Positions 1-5,711 of a DNA stretch of 11,217 nt are shown piece by piece; position 1 is the stretch's first letter; each line of letters begins with the position of its first letter. The DNA is taken from positions 1 through 11,217 of the forward strand of contig QIDJ01000108.1 of the NCBI GenBank assembly GCA_003228395.1, given 5' to 3'. Made by a program: the position numbers and the translations under genes. The DNA is from Flammeovirgaceae bacterium (GTDB taxonomy: Bacteria > Bacteroidota > Bacteroidia > Cytophagales > Cyclobacteriaceae). The notes under the pieces were generated by a model, which saw nothing but the letters and a program-made list of their open reading frames with translations, was not told the DNA's origin and made no database searches.

Positions 1-369
1 TGCCACATAAATGATGCCCAGAAAGGTTAATCCTATGTTTGTGAACGGCTTTTTTTCTGTTTTTCTGTACAGTTTGATCAGGAACGCAGTATAAACCACC
101 GGTAGAAGCAGGAAATAATACTTTGAAGCTATTTCGTATTTCTGTTCCAGAAAAATAATAACATAAATAAAAACACCCGCCATAGTCCCCCAGAATTTGA
201 GGGGTAGCATTTCGTCTAGTTTAAGCAGTTTATAGAATTCGAGTTGCGTGAAAATGCATATTCCTAAAAAGATGACAAAGTAGGCCCATTCGCTCCATAT
301 AACTGAAATGATAATTACAATGGCTCCTATAACAGCGGTGATAAAACGTTGGGTCAGGTTATTAAACAT
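1..369 (-). CDS. cdsA: Phosphatidate cytidylyltransferase, N-terminal part (runs off left edge)
   Basis: Translating the minus strand from the ATG at 369 gives 123 open codons up to the window edge, beginning MFNNLTQRFITAVIGAIVII. The LxxRxxTAxI opening, followed by closely packed hydrophobic segments and short loops such as FYKLLKLDE, is the usual N-terminus of CdsA. This integral membrane enzyme makes CDP-diacylglycerol from phosphatidic acid and CTP, the precursor of bacterial phospholipids. The family is usually about 270-280 residues, so less than half is visible and the C-terminal signature with the catalytic residues lies outside the window. The start codon overlaps the end of the upstream DUF2007 gene by 8 nt, so the two are probably co-transcribed and translationally coupled. 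The identification rests on the N-terminal pattern alone. Confidence 0.82.
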   Translation of the reverse strand, partial: MFNNLTQRFITAVIGAIVIIISVIWSEWAYFVIFLGICIFTQLEFYKLLKLDEMLPLKFWGTMAGVFIYVIIFLEQKYEIASKYYFLLLPVVYTAFLIKLYRKTEKKPFTNIGLTFLGIIYVA

Positions 370-577
370 ATCGGAAGTCAATTTCATCAGCTATTATTTT
401 CAGAGCCAGAATCACATGGTCAGGATTTACTTTTACTTCATGATTTCCAAAATTATTATAACTGCTATCCCTTTTTTTAAGCATCACCGGGTTCAGTCCC
501 GCTTCTTCCAGGATATCATTTACGATTTTTGCTCTGTACTCAAATTCACTACTATAAACTTTTTTCCAGTTACTCAT
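362..577 (-). CDS. DUF2007-type small protein
   Basis: A 71-residue soluble protein with no signal peptide or membrane segment. It fits the DUF2007 (putative signal-transducing protein) pattern: an N-terminal W/KVYSS strand, then a helix resembling EYRAKIVNDILEEAGLNPVM, then a Ser-Ser-Tyr-Asn-Asn-Phe-Gly turn, an EVKVNPDHV strand and a final helix (ALKIIADEI). This is a ferredoxin-like alpha/beta fold in which the first helix reads as 'which neighbour copy'. No biochemical role is established for the family and I do not assign one. The gene lies between the CPBP protease and cdsA. Its ATG (575-577) overlaps the protease stop codon (570-572) and its own stop (362-364) overlaps the cdsA start, both by 8 nt, so it is probably translated by coupling within one operon. 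Confidence 0.85.
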   Translation of the reverse strand: MSNWKKVYSSEFEYRAKIVNDILEEAGLNPVMLKKRDSSYNNFGNHEVKVNPDHVILALKIIADEIDFRYV

Positions 578-1502
578 GAACAGTTTTATGATTTTGCCTC
601 ATAAAATACATTTTAAACAAATATAACAGAACTACGGTAATAACTCCCGAAACGAGTACGCCACTCAGGGGTACTATCTCCGTTGACTCGATATCAAAAT
701 CCAATGCGCCTTTGTTATAAAAGAAAATCATTATCAATGTGAAGCCGTTATTGACAAAATGGGCCAGCATGGGGAAAATGATTTTTCCCGAAAATACATA
801 CAAATAGCCAAACAAGGCGCCTAACAGCAATCTTGGTACAAAACCGAAAAATTGAAAATGAAAGAAACTGAAAAATGCAGCAGCTATCCATATAGCCAGA
901 TGAATATTCCTGGTAAGTACATACAAATGGTTCTGTATAAAACCCCTGAATACAAGTTCTTCACCAATTGCCGGCAAAACGGCAATTACCAGCAGGCTTA
1001 CCCATAGCTCATATCCGTGGTCAAATGTTGTAAGATATTCAGTAACCATGCGGGCTTTATCCTCGAAATTCCGGGCCCAGTTTTCGAAAGCTGACATAGA
1101 TTCAGGAAGCGTAAGATTTGAGTTCCACTCAATAAAGATGCTGTTGAAGCCCATAAATACCACAACAATGGTGAATGTAAGCAAAATAATAACCGGCGAG
1201 GGTATGGTGTTTCCGAACATTTGAGAAGTACGCAGGCTGAGAATACGTTTTCCGTAGATATACGGGAAAATAATAAACCCGATCAGTGTGGCAGTACCCT
1301 GCATTATAAGCATAGGTAATTTGATCGAAGGATTTCCAATCGGATCAACAAGATCCATGATCGATCCGTCAATAAATGGCAGCGAAAAGAGTAATCCAAC
1401 AGCGGGCCCGATAAAAAGGAAACCGGCGAAAGAGATCAGAATGATCAGAAACAATGATTGCAACGGACTAACCCTGTGCCAGTTGTTTTCGGATAAGTTC
1501 AT
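570..1502 (-). CDS. CPBP family intramembrane metalloprotease
   Basis: A 310-residue polytopic membrane protein with about eight hydrophobic segments. All three hallmark motifs of the CPBP (CAAX protease and bacteriocin-processing, 'Abi') family are visible: EExxxR at Glu181-Glu182-Arg186 (GEELVFRGF), FxxxH ending in His215 (FFSFFHFQF) and HxxxN at His248-Asn252 (LAHFVNN). The glutamates and histidines are the presumed catalytic and metal-binding residues, so the enzyme looks intact. The family includes eukaryotic Rce1-like prenyl-protein proteases; bacterial members are implicated in peptide processing, but the substrate here is unknown. The gene leads a minus-strand cluster with DUF2007 and cdsA. 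The ATG at 1502 is preferred because it opens a hydrophilic N-terminus just before the first membrane segment. The Bacteroidota-type -7 motif at 1520-1527 would leave only a very short leader. Confidence 0.9.
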   Translation of the reverse strand: MNLSENNWHRVSPLQSLFLIILISFAGFLFIGPAVGLLFSLPFIDGSIMDLVDPIGNPSIKLPMLIMQGTATLIGFIIFPYIYGKRILSLRTSQMFGNTIPSPVIILLTFTIVVVFMGFNSIFIEWNSNLTLPESMSAFENWARNFEDKARMVTEYLTTFDHGYELWVSLLVIAVLPAIGEELVFRGFIQNHLYVLTRNIHLAIWIAAAFFSFFHFQFFGFVPRLLLGALFGYLYVFSGKIIFPMLAHFVNNGFTLIMIFFYNKGALDFDIESTEIVPLSGVLVSGVITVVLLYLFKMYFMRQNHKTVHE

Positions 1503-1519
1503 AAAAATGAGATAAGAGG

Positions 1520-1527
1520 CAAATTTA
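1520..1527 (-). promoter_or_regulatory. Possible -7 promoter element of the CPBP protease operon
   Basis: Read on the minus strand, this 8-mer is TAAATTTG, an exact match to the Bacteroidota -7 consensus TAnnTTTG. It lies 17 nt upstream of the CPBP start codon, in the 89-nt AT-rich gap between the divergent CPBP and dusB genes. No TTTG or TTG is present at the expected -33 distance, so support is only partial. No convincing promoter pair is visible for dusB in the same gap. Confidence 0.3.
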
Positions 1528-1591
1528 GTTTAAAAATTGAATTTTGATCTTTTGTTGGCTTTCTTTGAACTTTTAATTAATTGTATTTCGA

Positions 1592-2590
1592 ATGGTACGC
1601 ATTGGGGAGATAGCGTTAGGCGAGTTTCCGTTATTGCTGGCTCCGATGGAGGATGTAAGCGATCCGCCGTTCAGAGCCGTGTGCAAGGAACAGGGAGCGG
1701 ATATGATGTACACGGAATTTATTTCCGCGGAAGGGCTGATCCGTGATGCAGCCAAAAGTTTGCAGAAACTAGACATCTATGACTATGAAAGGCCGATTGG
1801 CGTACAGATTTTCGGAGATAAGATTGATTCGATGCGGCAGGCAGCTGCCATTTCGGAAGCCGCAGGCCCGGAGTTGATTGACATAAACTATGGCTGCCCC
1901 GTAAAAAAAGTTGCCTGCAAGGGCGCCGGCGCCGGTATTCTACTCGATATTCCGAAAATGCAGAATATGACAGAAGAGATTGTAAAACAGGTATCAGTGC
2001 CAGTAACAGTTAAAACCAGGCTGGGCTGGGATGAATCCACAATAAAAATTGTGGAAGTGGCCAAAAGACTCCAGGATGCAGGTATAAAAGCGCTTACCAT
2101 ACATGGCCGGACAAGAAAACAAATGTATAAGGGGGAGGCAGACTGGAATTCGATCGCTGAAGTGAAAAACCATCCGGACATTCATATACCTGTTTTTGGG
2201 AACGGAGATATTGATTCTCCCGAAAAAGCTCTTAAGTACCGTCAGAAATATGGAGTTGATGGAATAATGATCGGCAGGGCGGCAATTGGAAATCCCTGGA
2301 TATTTAATCAGATTAAACACTATTTCAAAACCGGCGAAAAACTGCGCGGTCCTGACATTCATGAACGTGTGCGCGTGATAAGAAAGCATCTGAAGCTGTC
2401 CATCGAATGGAAAGGAGAACGGCTGGGAATTCTGGAAATGAGGCGCCATTACTCAAACTACTTCAGGGGGCTTCCGGGGTTCAAACCCTACCGGACCCGC
2501 CTGGTTGAATCGTTATCTCCTGGTGATTTATTCGATGCGCTTGATGAAATAGCCAATGTATTTGGCGTAAAACAAGTCCAGGTTAGTTGA
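1592..2590 (+). CDS. dusB: tRNA-dihydrouridine synthase (DusB type)
   Basis: A 332-residue FMN-dependent enzyme that reduces specific uridines in tRNA to dihydrouridine using NADPH. The TIM-barrel motifs occur in order: PLLLAPMEDVSDPPFR (residues 13-28, FMN-binding start), GVQIFG (70-75), the active-site segment DINYGCPVKKV with catalytic Cys102, then GAGAG, TVKTRLGWD (139-147), LTIHGRTRKQMYKGEADW (168-185), VFGNGDI (201-207) and the phosphate-binding end DGIMIGRAAIGNPW (223-236). The C-terminal helical tRNA-binding domain follows, with MRRHYSNYFRGLPG around 283-296. Length and motif order are normal for DusB. The ATG at 1592 is chosen because the family typically begins MVxIGxIxLGxFPLLLAPM. 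The stop codon shares its last base with the next gene's ATG (TGATG at 2588-2592), which suggests coupled translation. Confidence 0.96.
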   Translation: MVRIGEIALGEFPLLLAPMEDVSDPPFRAVCKEQGADMMYTEFISAEGLIRDAAKSLQKLDIYDYERPIGVQIFGDKIDSMRQAAAISEAAGPELIDINYGCPVKKVACKGAGAGILLDIPKMQNMTEEIVKQVSVPVTVKTRLGWDESTIKIVEVAKRLQDAGIKALTIHGRTRKQMYKGEADWNSIAEVKNHPDIHIPVFGNGDIDSPEKALKYRQKYGVDGIMIGRAAIGNPWIFNQIKHYFKTGEKLRGPDIHERVRVIRKHLKLSIEWKGERLGILEMRRHYSNYFRGLPGFKPYRTRLVESLSPGDLFDALDEIANVFGVKQVQVS

Positions 2591-3144
2591 TGTCTCCGGA
2601 TAACGAATTCCGGCAAAACCGGCTTGCATGGGGCCTGTTGCTTATCTTATCATTAGTCTGGGGTAGTTCATTCATTCTGATTAAAAAAGGCCTTATTGCT
2701 TTTGACGCCGGCCAGGTTGGTTCACTCAGGATTATTGCTGCTACGGTTTGTTATGGCTTAAACGTAAACCTTATAAAATTCAAACTGGCTGAATTGGATG
2801 CAATTACTATTACAAGTATATCCCTGGTAATGACCGGCCCGGTTGCGCTGATATACCTGTTTACAGCAACTGACTTTACACGCATCATAAGCGATGGAAA
2901 TGGGGTTTGGTTGTCGTTTGGGGCGATTGTGCTGCTAGGTGTATTCGGTACAGCCATGGCCCTCGTATTGTTCAACAAGCTCGTACGGATAATGAGCCCT
3001 GTATTTGCAAGCAGCGTAACCTATCTGATTCCGCTTGTGGCGGTTGCCTGGGGTATTATTGATGGTGAGAAGATCGTAACCGGCCAGTTATTGGGAATGG
3101 GCCTGATATTGGCTGGTGTTTTCATTGCCAACAGAGCAAGGTAG
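2590..3144 (+). CDS. EamA/DMT-family transporter with apparent internal deletion
   Basis: A 184-residue membrane protein related to the drug/metabolite transporter (EamA) family. It starts with the usual TM1 (LAWGLLLILSLVWGSSFILI, residues 13-32) and continues into TM2 (AGQVGSLRIIAA). It then jumps at about residues 48-53 into sequence typical of the start of the second EamA repeat (ATVCYGLNVNLIKFKL), and continues normally through three more membrane segments to the usual end (LLGMGLILAGVFIANRAR). Full-length relatives are about 290-300 residues with ten membrane segments; roughly 110 residues (most of TM2 through TM5) are missing while the frame stays open. It may be an inactive deletion derivative or a shortened transporter; the substrate is unknown. 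The ATG at 2590 overlaps the dusB stop codon. A TTG at 2587 would also be in frame but is less likely. The family assignment is firm; function is doubtful. Confidence 0.8.
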   Translation: MSPDNEFRQNRLAWGLLLILSLVWGSSFILIKKGLIAFDAGQVGSLRIIAATVCYGLNVNLIKFKLAELDAITITSISLVMTGPVALIYLFTATDFTRIISDGNGVWLSFGAIVLLGVFGTAMALVLFNKLVRIMSPVFASSVTYLIPLVAVAWGIIDGEKIVTGQLLGMGLILAGVFIANRAR

Positions 3145-3376
3145 GTGAGGTCGTTTGGTCGGCGCCGGTCTTTATAAGAATTTGACTATTGTCAATCTGC
3201 AAAGTGAGATGAATCATTTTAATCTACCTGCTCATTTACAAAGATCATGAGCAGCCCGGGAGATGTAAAGGATATCATGAAGGCGCTCACGAAATAGCCG
3301 GAAAGTAAATAGTTGTGTAAGATTTATTTTGGGTAGCAGAAATACGAAAAAGTAATAATGCGTAAATGCTGTAATG

Positions 3377-3400
3377 TGTTTAATTGTTTATTTGTTTAAT
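3377..3400. repeat. Three tandem 8-bp units (TGTTTAAT)
   Basis: The units are TGTTTAAT, TGTTTATT and TGTTTAAT, directly adjacent, with one mismatch in the middle copy. The array lies in the middle of the gene-poor region between the convergent EamA-type gene and nfu. Confidence 0.75.
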
Positions 3401-3481
3401 CGCTGATTCGAGGGGTAGGTACGGAAAATTAGTTTAGGGAGCTATGAACTCGAGCTTTGAGCAACGTGACTTCCGGCCTTA

Positions 3482-3499
3482 AACTGCCAACTGCAAACT
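3482..3499. repeat. Short 7-bp tandem repeat (AACTGCC-like)
   Basis: AACTGCC is followed by AACTGCA and a partial AACT, i.e. about two and a half units of a heptamer. It sits about 57 bp past the stop codon of nfu. It resembles the heptameric intergenic tracts that I associate with Bacteroidota genomes; that association is from memory. Confidence 0.5.
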
Positions 3500-3556
3500 C
3501 CGCTACTCGCGCGCATTTACCCCGAAGGTACAAGGGTCCTTATGGCCAAGTAAACT

Positions 3557-4159
3557 TTAAACGCTTTCTGCCTCTACTGCCTCTACCTCCGGCATCATAC
3601 TCTTCAGAAGATTTTCAATGCCTGCTTTGAGTGTAAGCGTGGATGAAGGACATCCGCTGCATGAGCCCTGGAGTTGTAACTTCACGATACCTTTCTCAAA
3701 CGAATCAAATATAATGGCCCCGCCATCCTGTTCAACAGCAGGTTTTACATACTCTTCCAGGATATTTTTAATCTTTTTAACCGATTCCGAATCCTCCTGT
3801 ATTTCTTCCTGTTCACCGGTTATGTCATCCGAAAATAACGGTTTATCAGCTTCAATATAATCTTTGATAAAGTTTTTGAGCGGATCCTGAATATCTACCC
3901 AGGCAGTTTCTTCACTTTTCGTGATGGTTATGAAGTTATTCATAAAGAATACGCGGTTTACATAATCAAAGTAAAAAAGCTGCGTGGCCAAGGGCGAGTG
4001 CGCAGCGTCTTTAACTGACGCAAAATCCATACTTTCTCCCTCAGGAAATAACATGAAATTTGCGACAAATTTCATTGAGTTTGGGTTCGGGTTGGCCTCC
4101 AGGTATAAATTGACGTGACGTTTATACAATTGATCTTTATTATAATTTTCCATATCCAT
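3557..4159 (-). CDS. Two-domain Nfu-type Fe-S cluster scaffold/carrier protein
   Basis: A 200-residue cytosolic protein with two domains. Residues about 16-103 match the Nfu N-terminal domain: LYLEANPNPNSMKF, then DAAHSPLATQLFYFDYVNRVFF and the ITITKSEETAW strand. An acidic linker (about 104-125, rich in Glu and Asp) leads to the NifU C-terminal domain (about 126-195), with ILEEYVKPAVEQDGGAI and the CxxC motif at Cys167-Cys170 (GSCSGCPSS). Such proteins bind a 4Fe-4S cluster between CxxC motifs of two subunits and pass it to target enzymes. Architecture and length are normal for the Bacteroidota and mitochondrial-like Nfu class. The start at 4159 is used; Met3 (4153) is an in-frame alternative. 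The gene follows the symporter genes by 99 nt and has its own promoter-like element with a palindrome at the predicted start of transcription, so it is probably an independent unit. Confidence 0.93.
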   Translation of the reverse strand: MDMENYNKDQLYKRHVNLYLEANPNPNSMKFVANFMLFPEGESMDFASVKDAAHSPLATQLFYFDYVNRVFFMNNFITITKSEETAWVDIQDPLKNFIKDYIEADKPLFSDDITGEQEEIQEDSESVKKIKNILEEYVKPAVEQDGGAIIFDSFEKGIVKLQLQGSCSGCPSSTLTLKAGIENLLKSMMPEVEAVEAESV

Positions 4160-4212
4160 ATACAGATCACTTTAATTTTGCTTCATTTATAAAGAATCGA
4201 TGCATCTTAACA

Positions 4213-4225
4213 TAGAATGATTCTA
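4213..4225. promoter_or_regulatory. Perfect 6-1-6 palindrome, possible operator of nfu
   Basis: TAGAAT-G-ATTCTA is a perfect inverted repeat with 6-bp arms and a 1-bp spacer. It begins 6 bp downstream of the predicted nfu -7 box, so it overlaps the likely transcription start, a common place for a repressor site. No regulator is encoded in the window, and a chance AT-rich palindrome is possible. Confidence 0.35.
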
Positions 4226-4230
4226 AATAA

Positions 4231-4263
4231 CAAAGTTACATTAATTTATCTTACGCCATCAAA
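4231..4263 (-). promoter_or_regulatory. Bacteroidota-type promoter of nfu
   Basis: On the minus strand, TTTG (4263-4260) is followed by a 21-nt spacer and TAACTTTG (4238-4231). Both boxes match the Bacteroidota -33/-7 consensus TTTG and TAnnTTTG exactly, at an acceptable spacing. Transcription would begin near 4225, giving a leader of about 65 nt before the nfu ATG at 4159. The -33 box overlaps the stop codon region of the upstream symporter gene. Confidence 0.6.
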
Positions 4264-5686
4264 CATATTTGCTAAGTTCTCCCTCGGATTTGGCGATAAG
4301 CGTCGAAACCGTGGCATCGCCTGTTACATTCACTACCGTGCGGCACATGTCAAGCGGCCTGTCAACCGGGAAAATGATTGCTACCCATGCAGGATTTAAT
4401 CCTACGGATTGTAATACAATGATCATCATAATAAGGCCTGCGCTGGGTACAGCAGCAGCGCCTATGGAGGCCAATGAAGCAGTAAATACGATTGTTAACT
4501 GCTGTCCGATCGATAAATCAACCATATGGAGTTGCGCCATGAAAATAACGGCAACCGCCTGGTGCAGGCTGGTACCATCCATATTTACCGTTGCTCCTAT
4601 GGGTAAAACAAAGCTCGAAATACTTTTCGAAACGCCCATGTTATCCTCAACACATTCCATAGTAACTGGTAAGGTTGCAGCACTGGAACTCGTTGAAAAT
4701 CCCAGGAATTGGGCTGGGCTCATATTTTTAAAAAACTCTCTATAGGGAAGTTTTCTCACAAAAGTTTTGAGGATTGAGGGGTACATTATAAAAATAACAA
4801 AAGCCAATCCTCCCAACAGCGTTAACGAATAAGATCCTAAACCAATAAAAATTTGAAATACTTCTGCAGGGGTATCCGCCATTTTTGCAACCACACCGGA
4901 AAGCAGTGCGAAGACAAAGAATGGTGCGGCTTTCATAACCAAATCCACCATTTTGACAAAAATGGCATTCACACCATTAATAAATGCAATAACGGGCGCA
5001 GCTTTATTCTTTGGAATAAGTACAATCGTAATACCGAAAAATATAGCAAAGAAAATCACCTGGAGCATCAGGCGGTTGTTGGAAATGGAAAAAAGTATAT
5101 TTTCCGGCACAATATTTACAAAAAATTGTAAAGGACTGCTTTCTTTTTGTTGTTGCGCTGCCCCCATTTTTTCCTGCAGATCTTTCTTTTGTTCTTCCGT
5201 CAATTTATTGGCTTGTTGCGCTGCAGTCAGATACTTTGCATATGTTGGATCATCCAGAAAGGACTTTCCATCAAGAGGGGGCGGCATTTCATTTTCCTGA
5301 AGCCACATTTCAAAAGACAACCTGTTTTTGATTCTCTGATCTTCATCCATATATGTTCCCGGCTTAATCACATTGACAAAAATCAGTCCGATAGCTACTG
5401 CCAAAACGGTTGTTGCCATGTAGGCAAGGATGGTTTTACCCCCAAGCCGTCCAAGCTTTGAAACATCACTCAAATTGGCAACTCCGCCAATAATTGAAAA
5501 TAAAACCAGTGGCACTGCGATGAATTTGAGTAGTCGTATAAAAATGGTTCCAAATGGGTCAATCCAGGTTATGGTGAACTTATTCCATCCCAGGTAACTG
5601 GAAATAAAAGCCCATATAATCCCAAGGATCAATCCGATAAGTATTTTTATATGAATGGGTAATTTTTTCTTTTTCGTCATTTTCAA
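4259..5686 (-). CDS. Dicarboxylate/amino acid:cation symporter, paralogue 2 (NMDGT form)
   Basis: A 475-residue glutamate-transporter (GltP/GltPh, DAACS) family protein of the inner membrane, driving uptake of acidic amino acids or dicarboxylates with Na+ or H+. Family landmarks: the serine-rich HP1 tip STSSSAATLP (331-340), NMDGT in TM7 (368-372), the HP2 segment SIGAAAVPSAG (407-417), and TM8 DRPLDMCRTVVNVTGD (442-457). The residues matching substrate-binding Asp394, Arg397, Thr398 and Asn401 of GltPh are Asp446, Arg449, Thr450 and Asn453; the retained arginine favours an acidic substrate. The TM3-TM4 connection (about 111-187) is enlarged by about 43 residues relative to its neighbour and is rich in Gln, Glu and Lys. 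It is the last gene of the batD-aroC-symporter run, 25 nt after its paralogue. Met3 (5680) is an alternative start. Confidence 0.93.
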   Translation of the reverse strand: MKMTKKKKLPIHIKILIGLILGIIWAFISSYLGWNKFTITWIDPFGTIFIRLLKFIAVPLVLFSIIGGVANLSDVSKLGRLGGKTILAYMATTVLAVAIGLIFVNVIKPGTYMDEDQRIKNRLSFEMWLQENEMPPPLDGKSFLDDPTYAKYLTAAQQANKLTEEQKKDLQEKMGAAQQQKESSPLQFFVNIVPENILFSISNNRLMLQVIFFAIFFGITIVLIPKNKAAPVIAFINGVNAIFVKMVDLVMKAAPFFVFALLSGVVAKMADTPAEVFQIFIGLGSYSLTLLGGLAFVIFIMYPSILKTFVRKLPYREFFKNMSPAQFLGFSTSSSAATLPVTMECVEDNMGVSKSISSFVLPIGATVNMDGTSLHQAVAVIFMAQLHMVDLSIGQQLTIVFTASLASIGAAAVPSAGLIMMIIVLQSVGLNPAWVAIIFPVDRPLDMCRTVVNVTGDATVSTLIAKSEGELSKYV

Positions 5687-5711
5687 ACCGGATGATAAAA
5701 TTTATAATCTT

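Larger units (their letters stand above)
3145..3556. other. Gene-poor convergent intergenic region with short tandem repeats
   Basis: This 412-base stretch lies between the convergent EamA-type gene and nfu. I see no convincing gene. A 16-codon frame at 3247-3297 (MSSPGDVKDIMKALTK) overlaps the end of an open, start-less frame at 3149-3250 by ATGA, but neither resembles a protein I recognise and both may be chance or decayed remnants. The stretch holds an 8-bp tandem repeat (3377-3400) and a 7-bp tandem repeat (3482-3499). No stem-loop followed by a T-run was found for either flanking gene. Confidence 0.6.

Noticed and set aside
308..604. A 98-codon open frame on the plus strand over cdsA, DUF2007 and the CPBP end
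   Set aside because: It crosses three genes on the other strand that are each supported by motifs or overlap structure.
1540..1591. Promoter of dusB in the divergent gap
   Set aside because: Several TTTG sequences occur, but no TAnnTTTG at a valid distance; the nearest 8-mer (TTTCTTTG) lacks the A and the TATTTCG next to the ATG is too close to the start codon.
1994..2449. A 151-codon open frame on the minus strand inside dusB
   Set aside because: It lies entirely antisense to a complete, motif-rich dusB and has no family-like features; it is a by-product of codon bias.
3159..3172. GC-rich palindrome around GGCGCC followed by CTTTATAA as a terminator of the EamA-type gene
   Set aside because: The stem is only about 8 bp with no loop and there is no T-run.
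4269..4745. A 158-codon open frame on the plus strand inside the second symporter gene
   Set aside because: Antisense to conserved HP1-TM8 sequence. A similar antisense frame appears at the matching place in the paralogue, as expected from shared codon usage.
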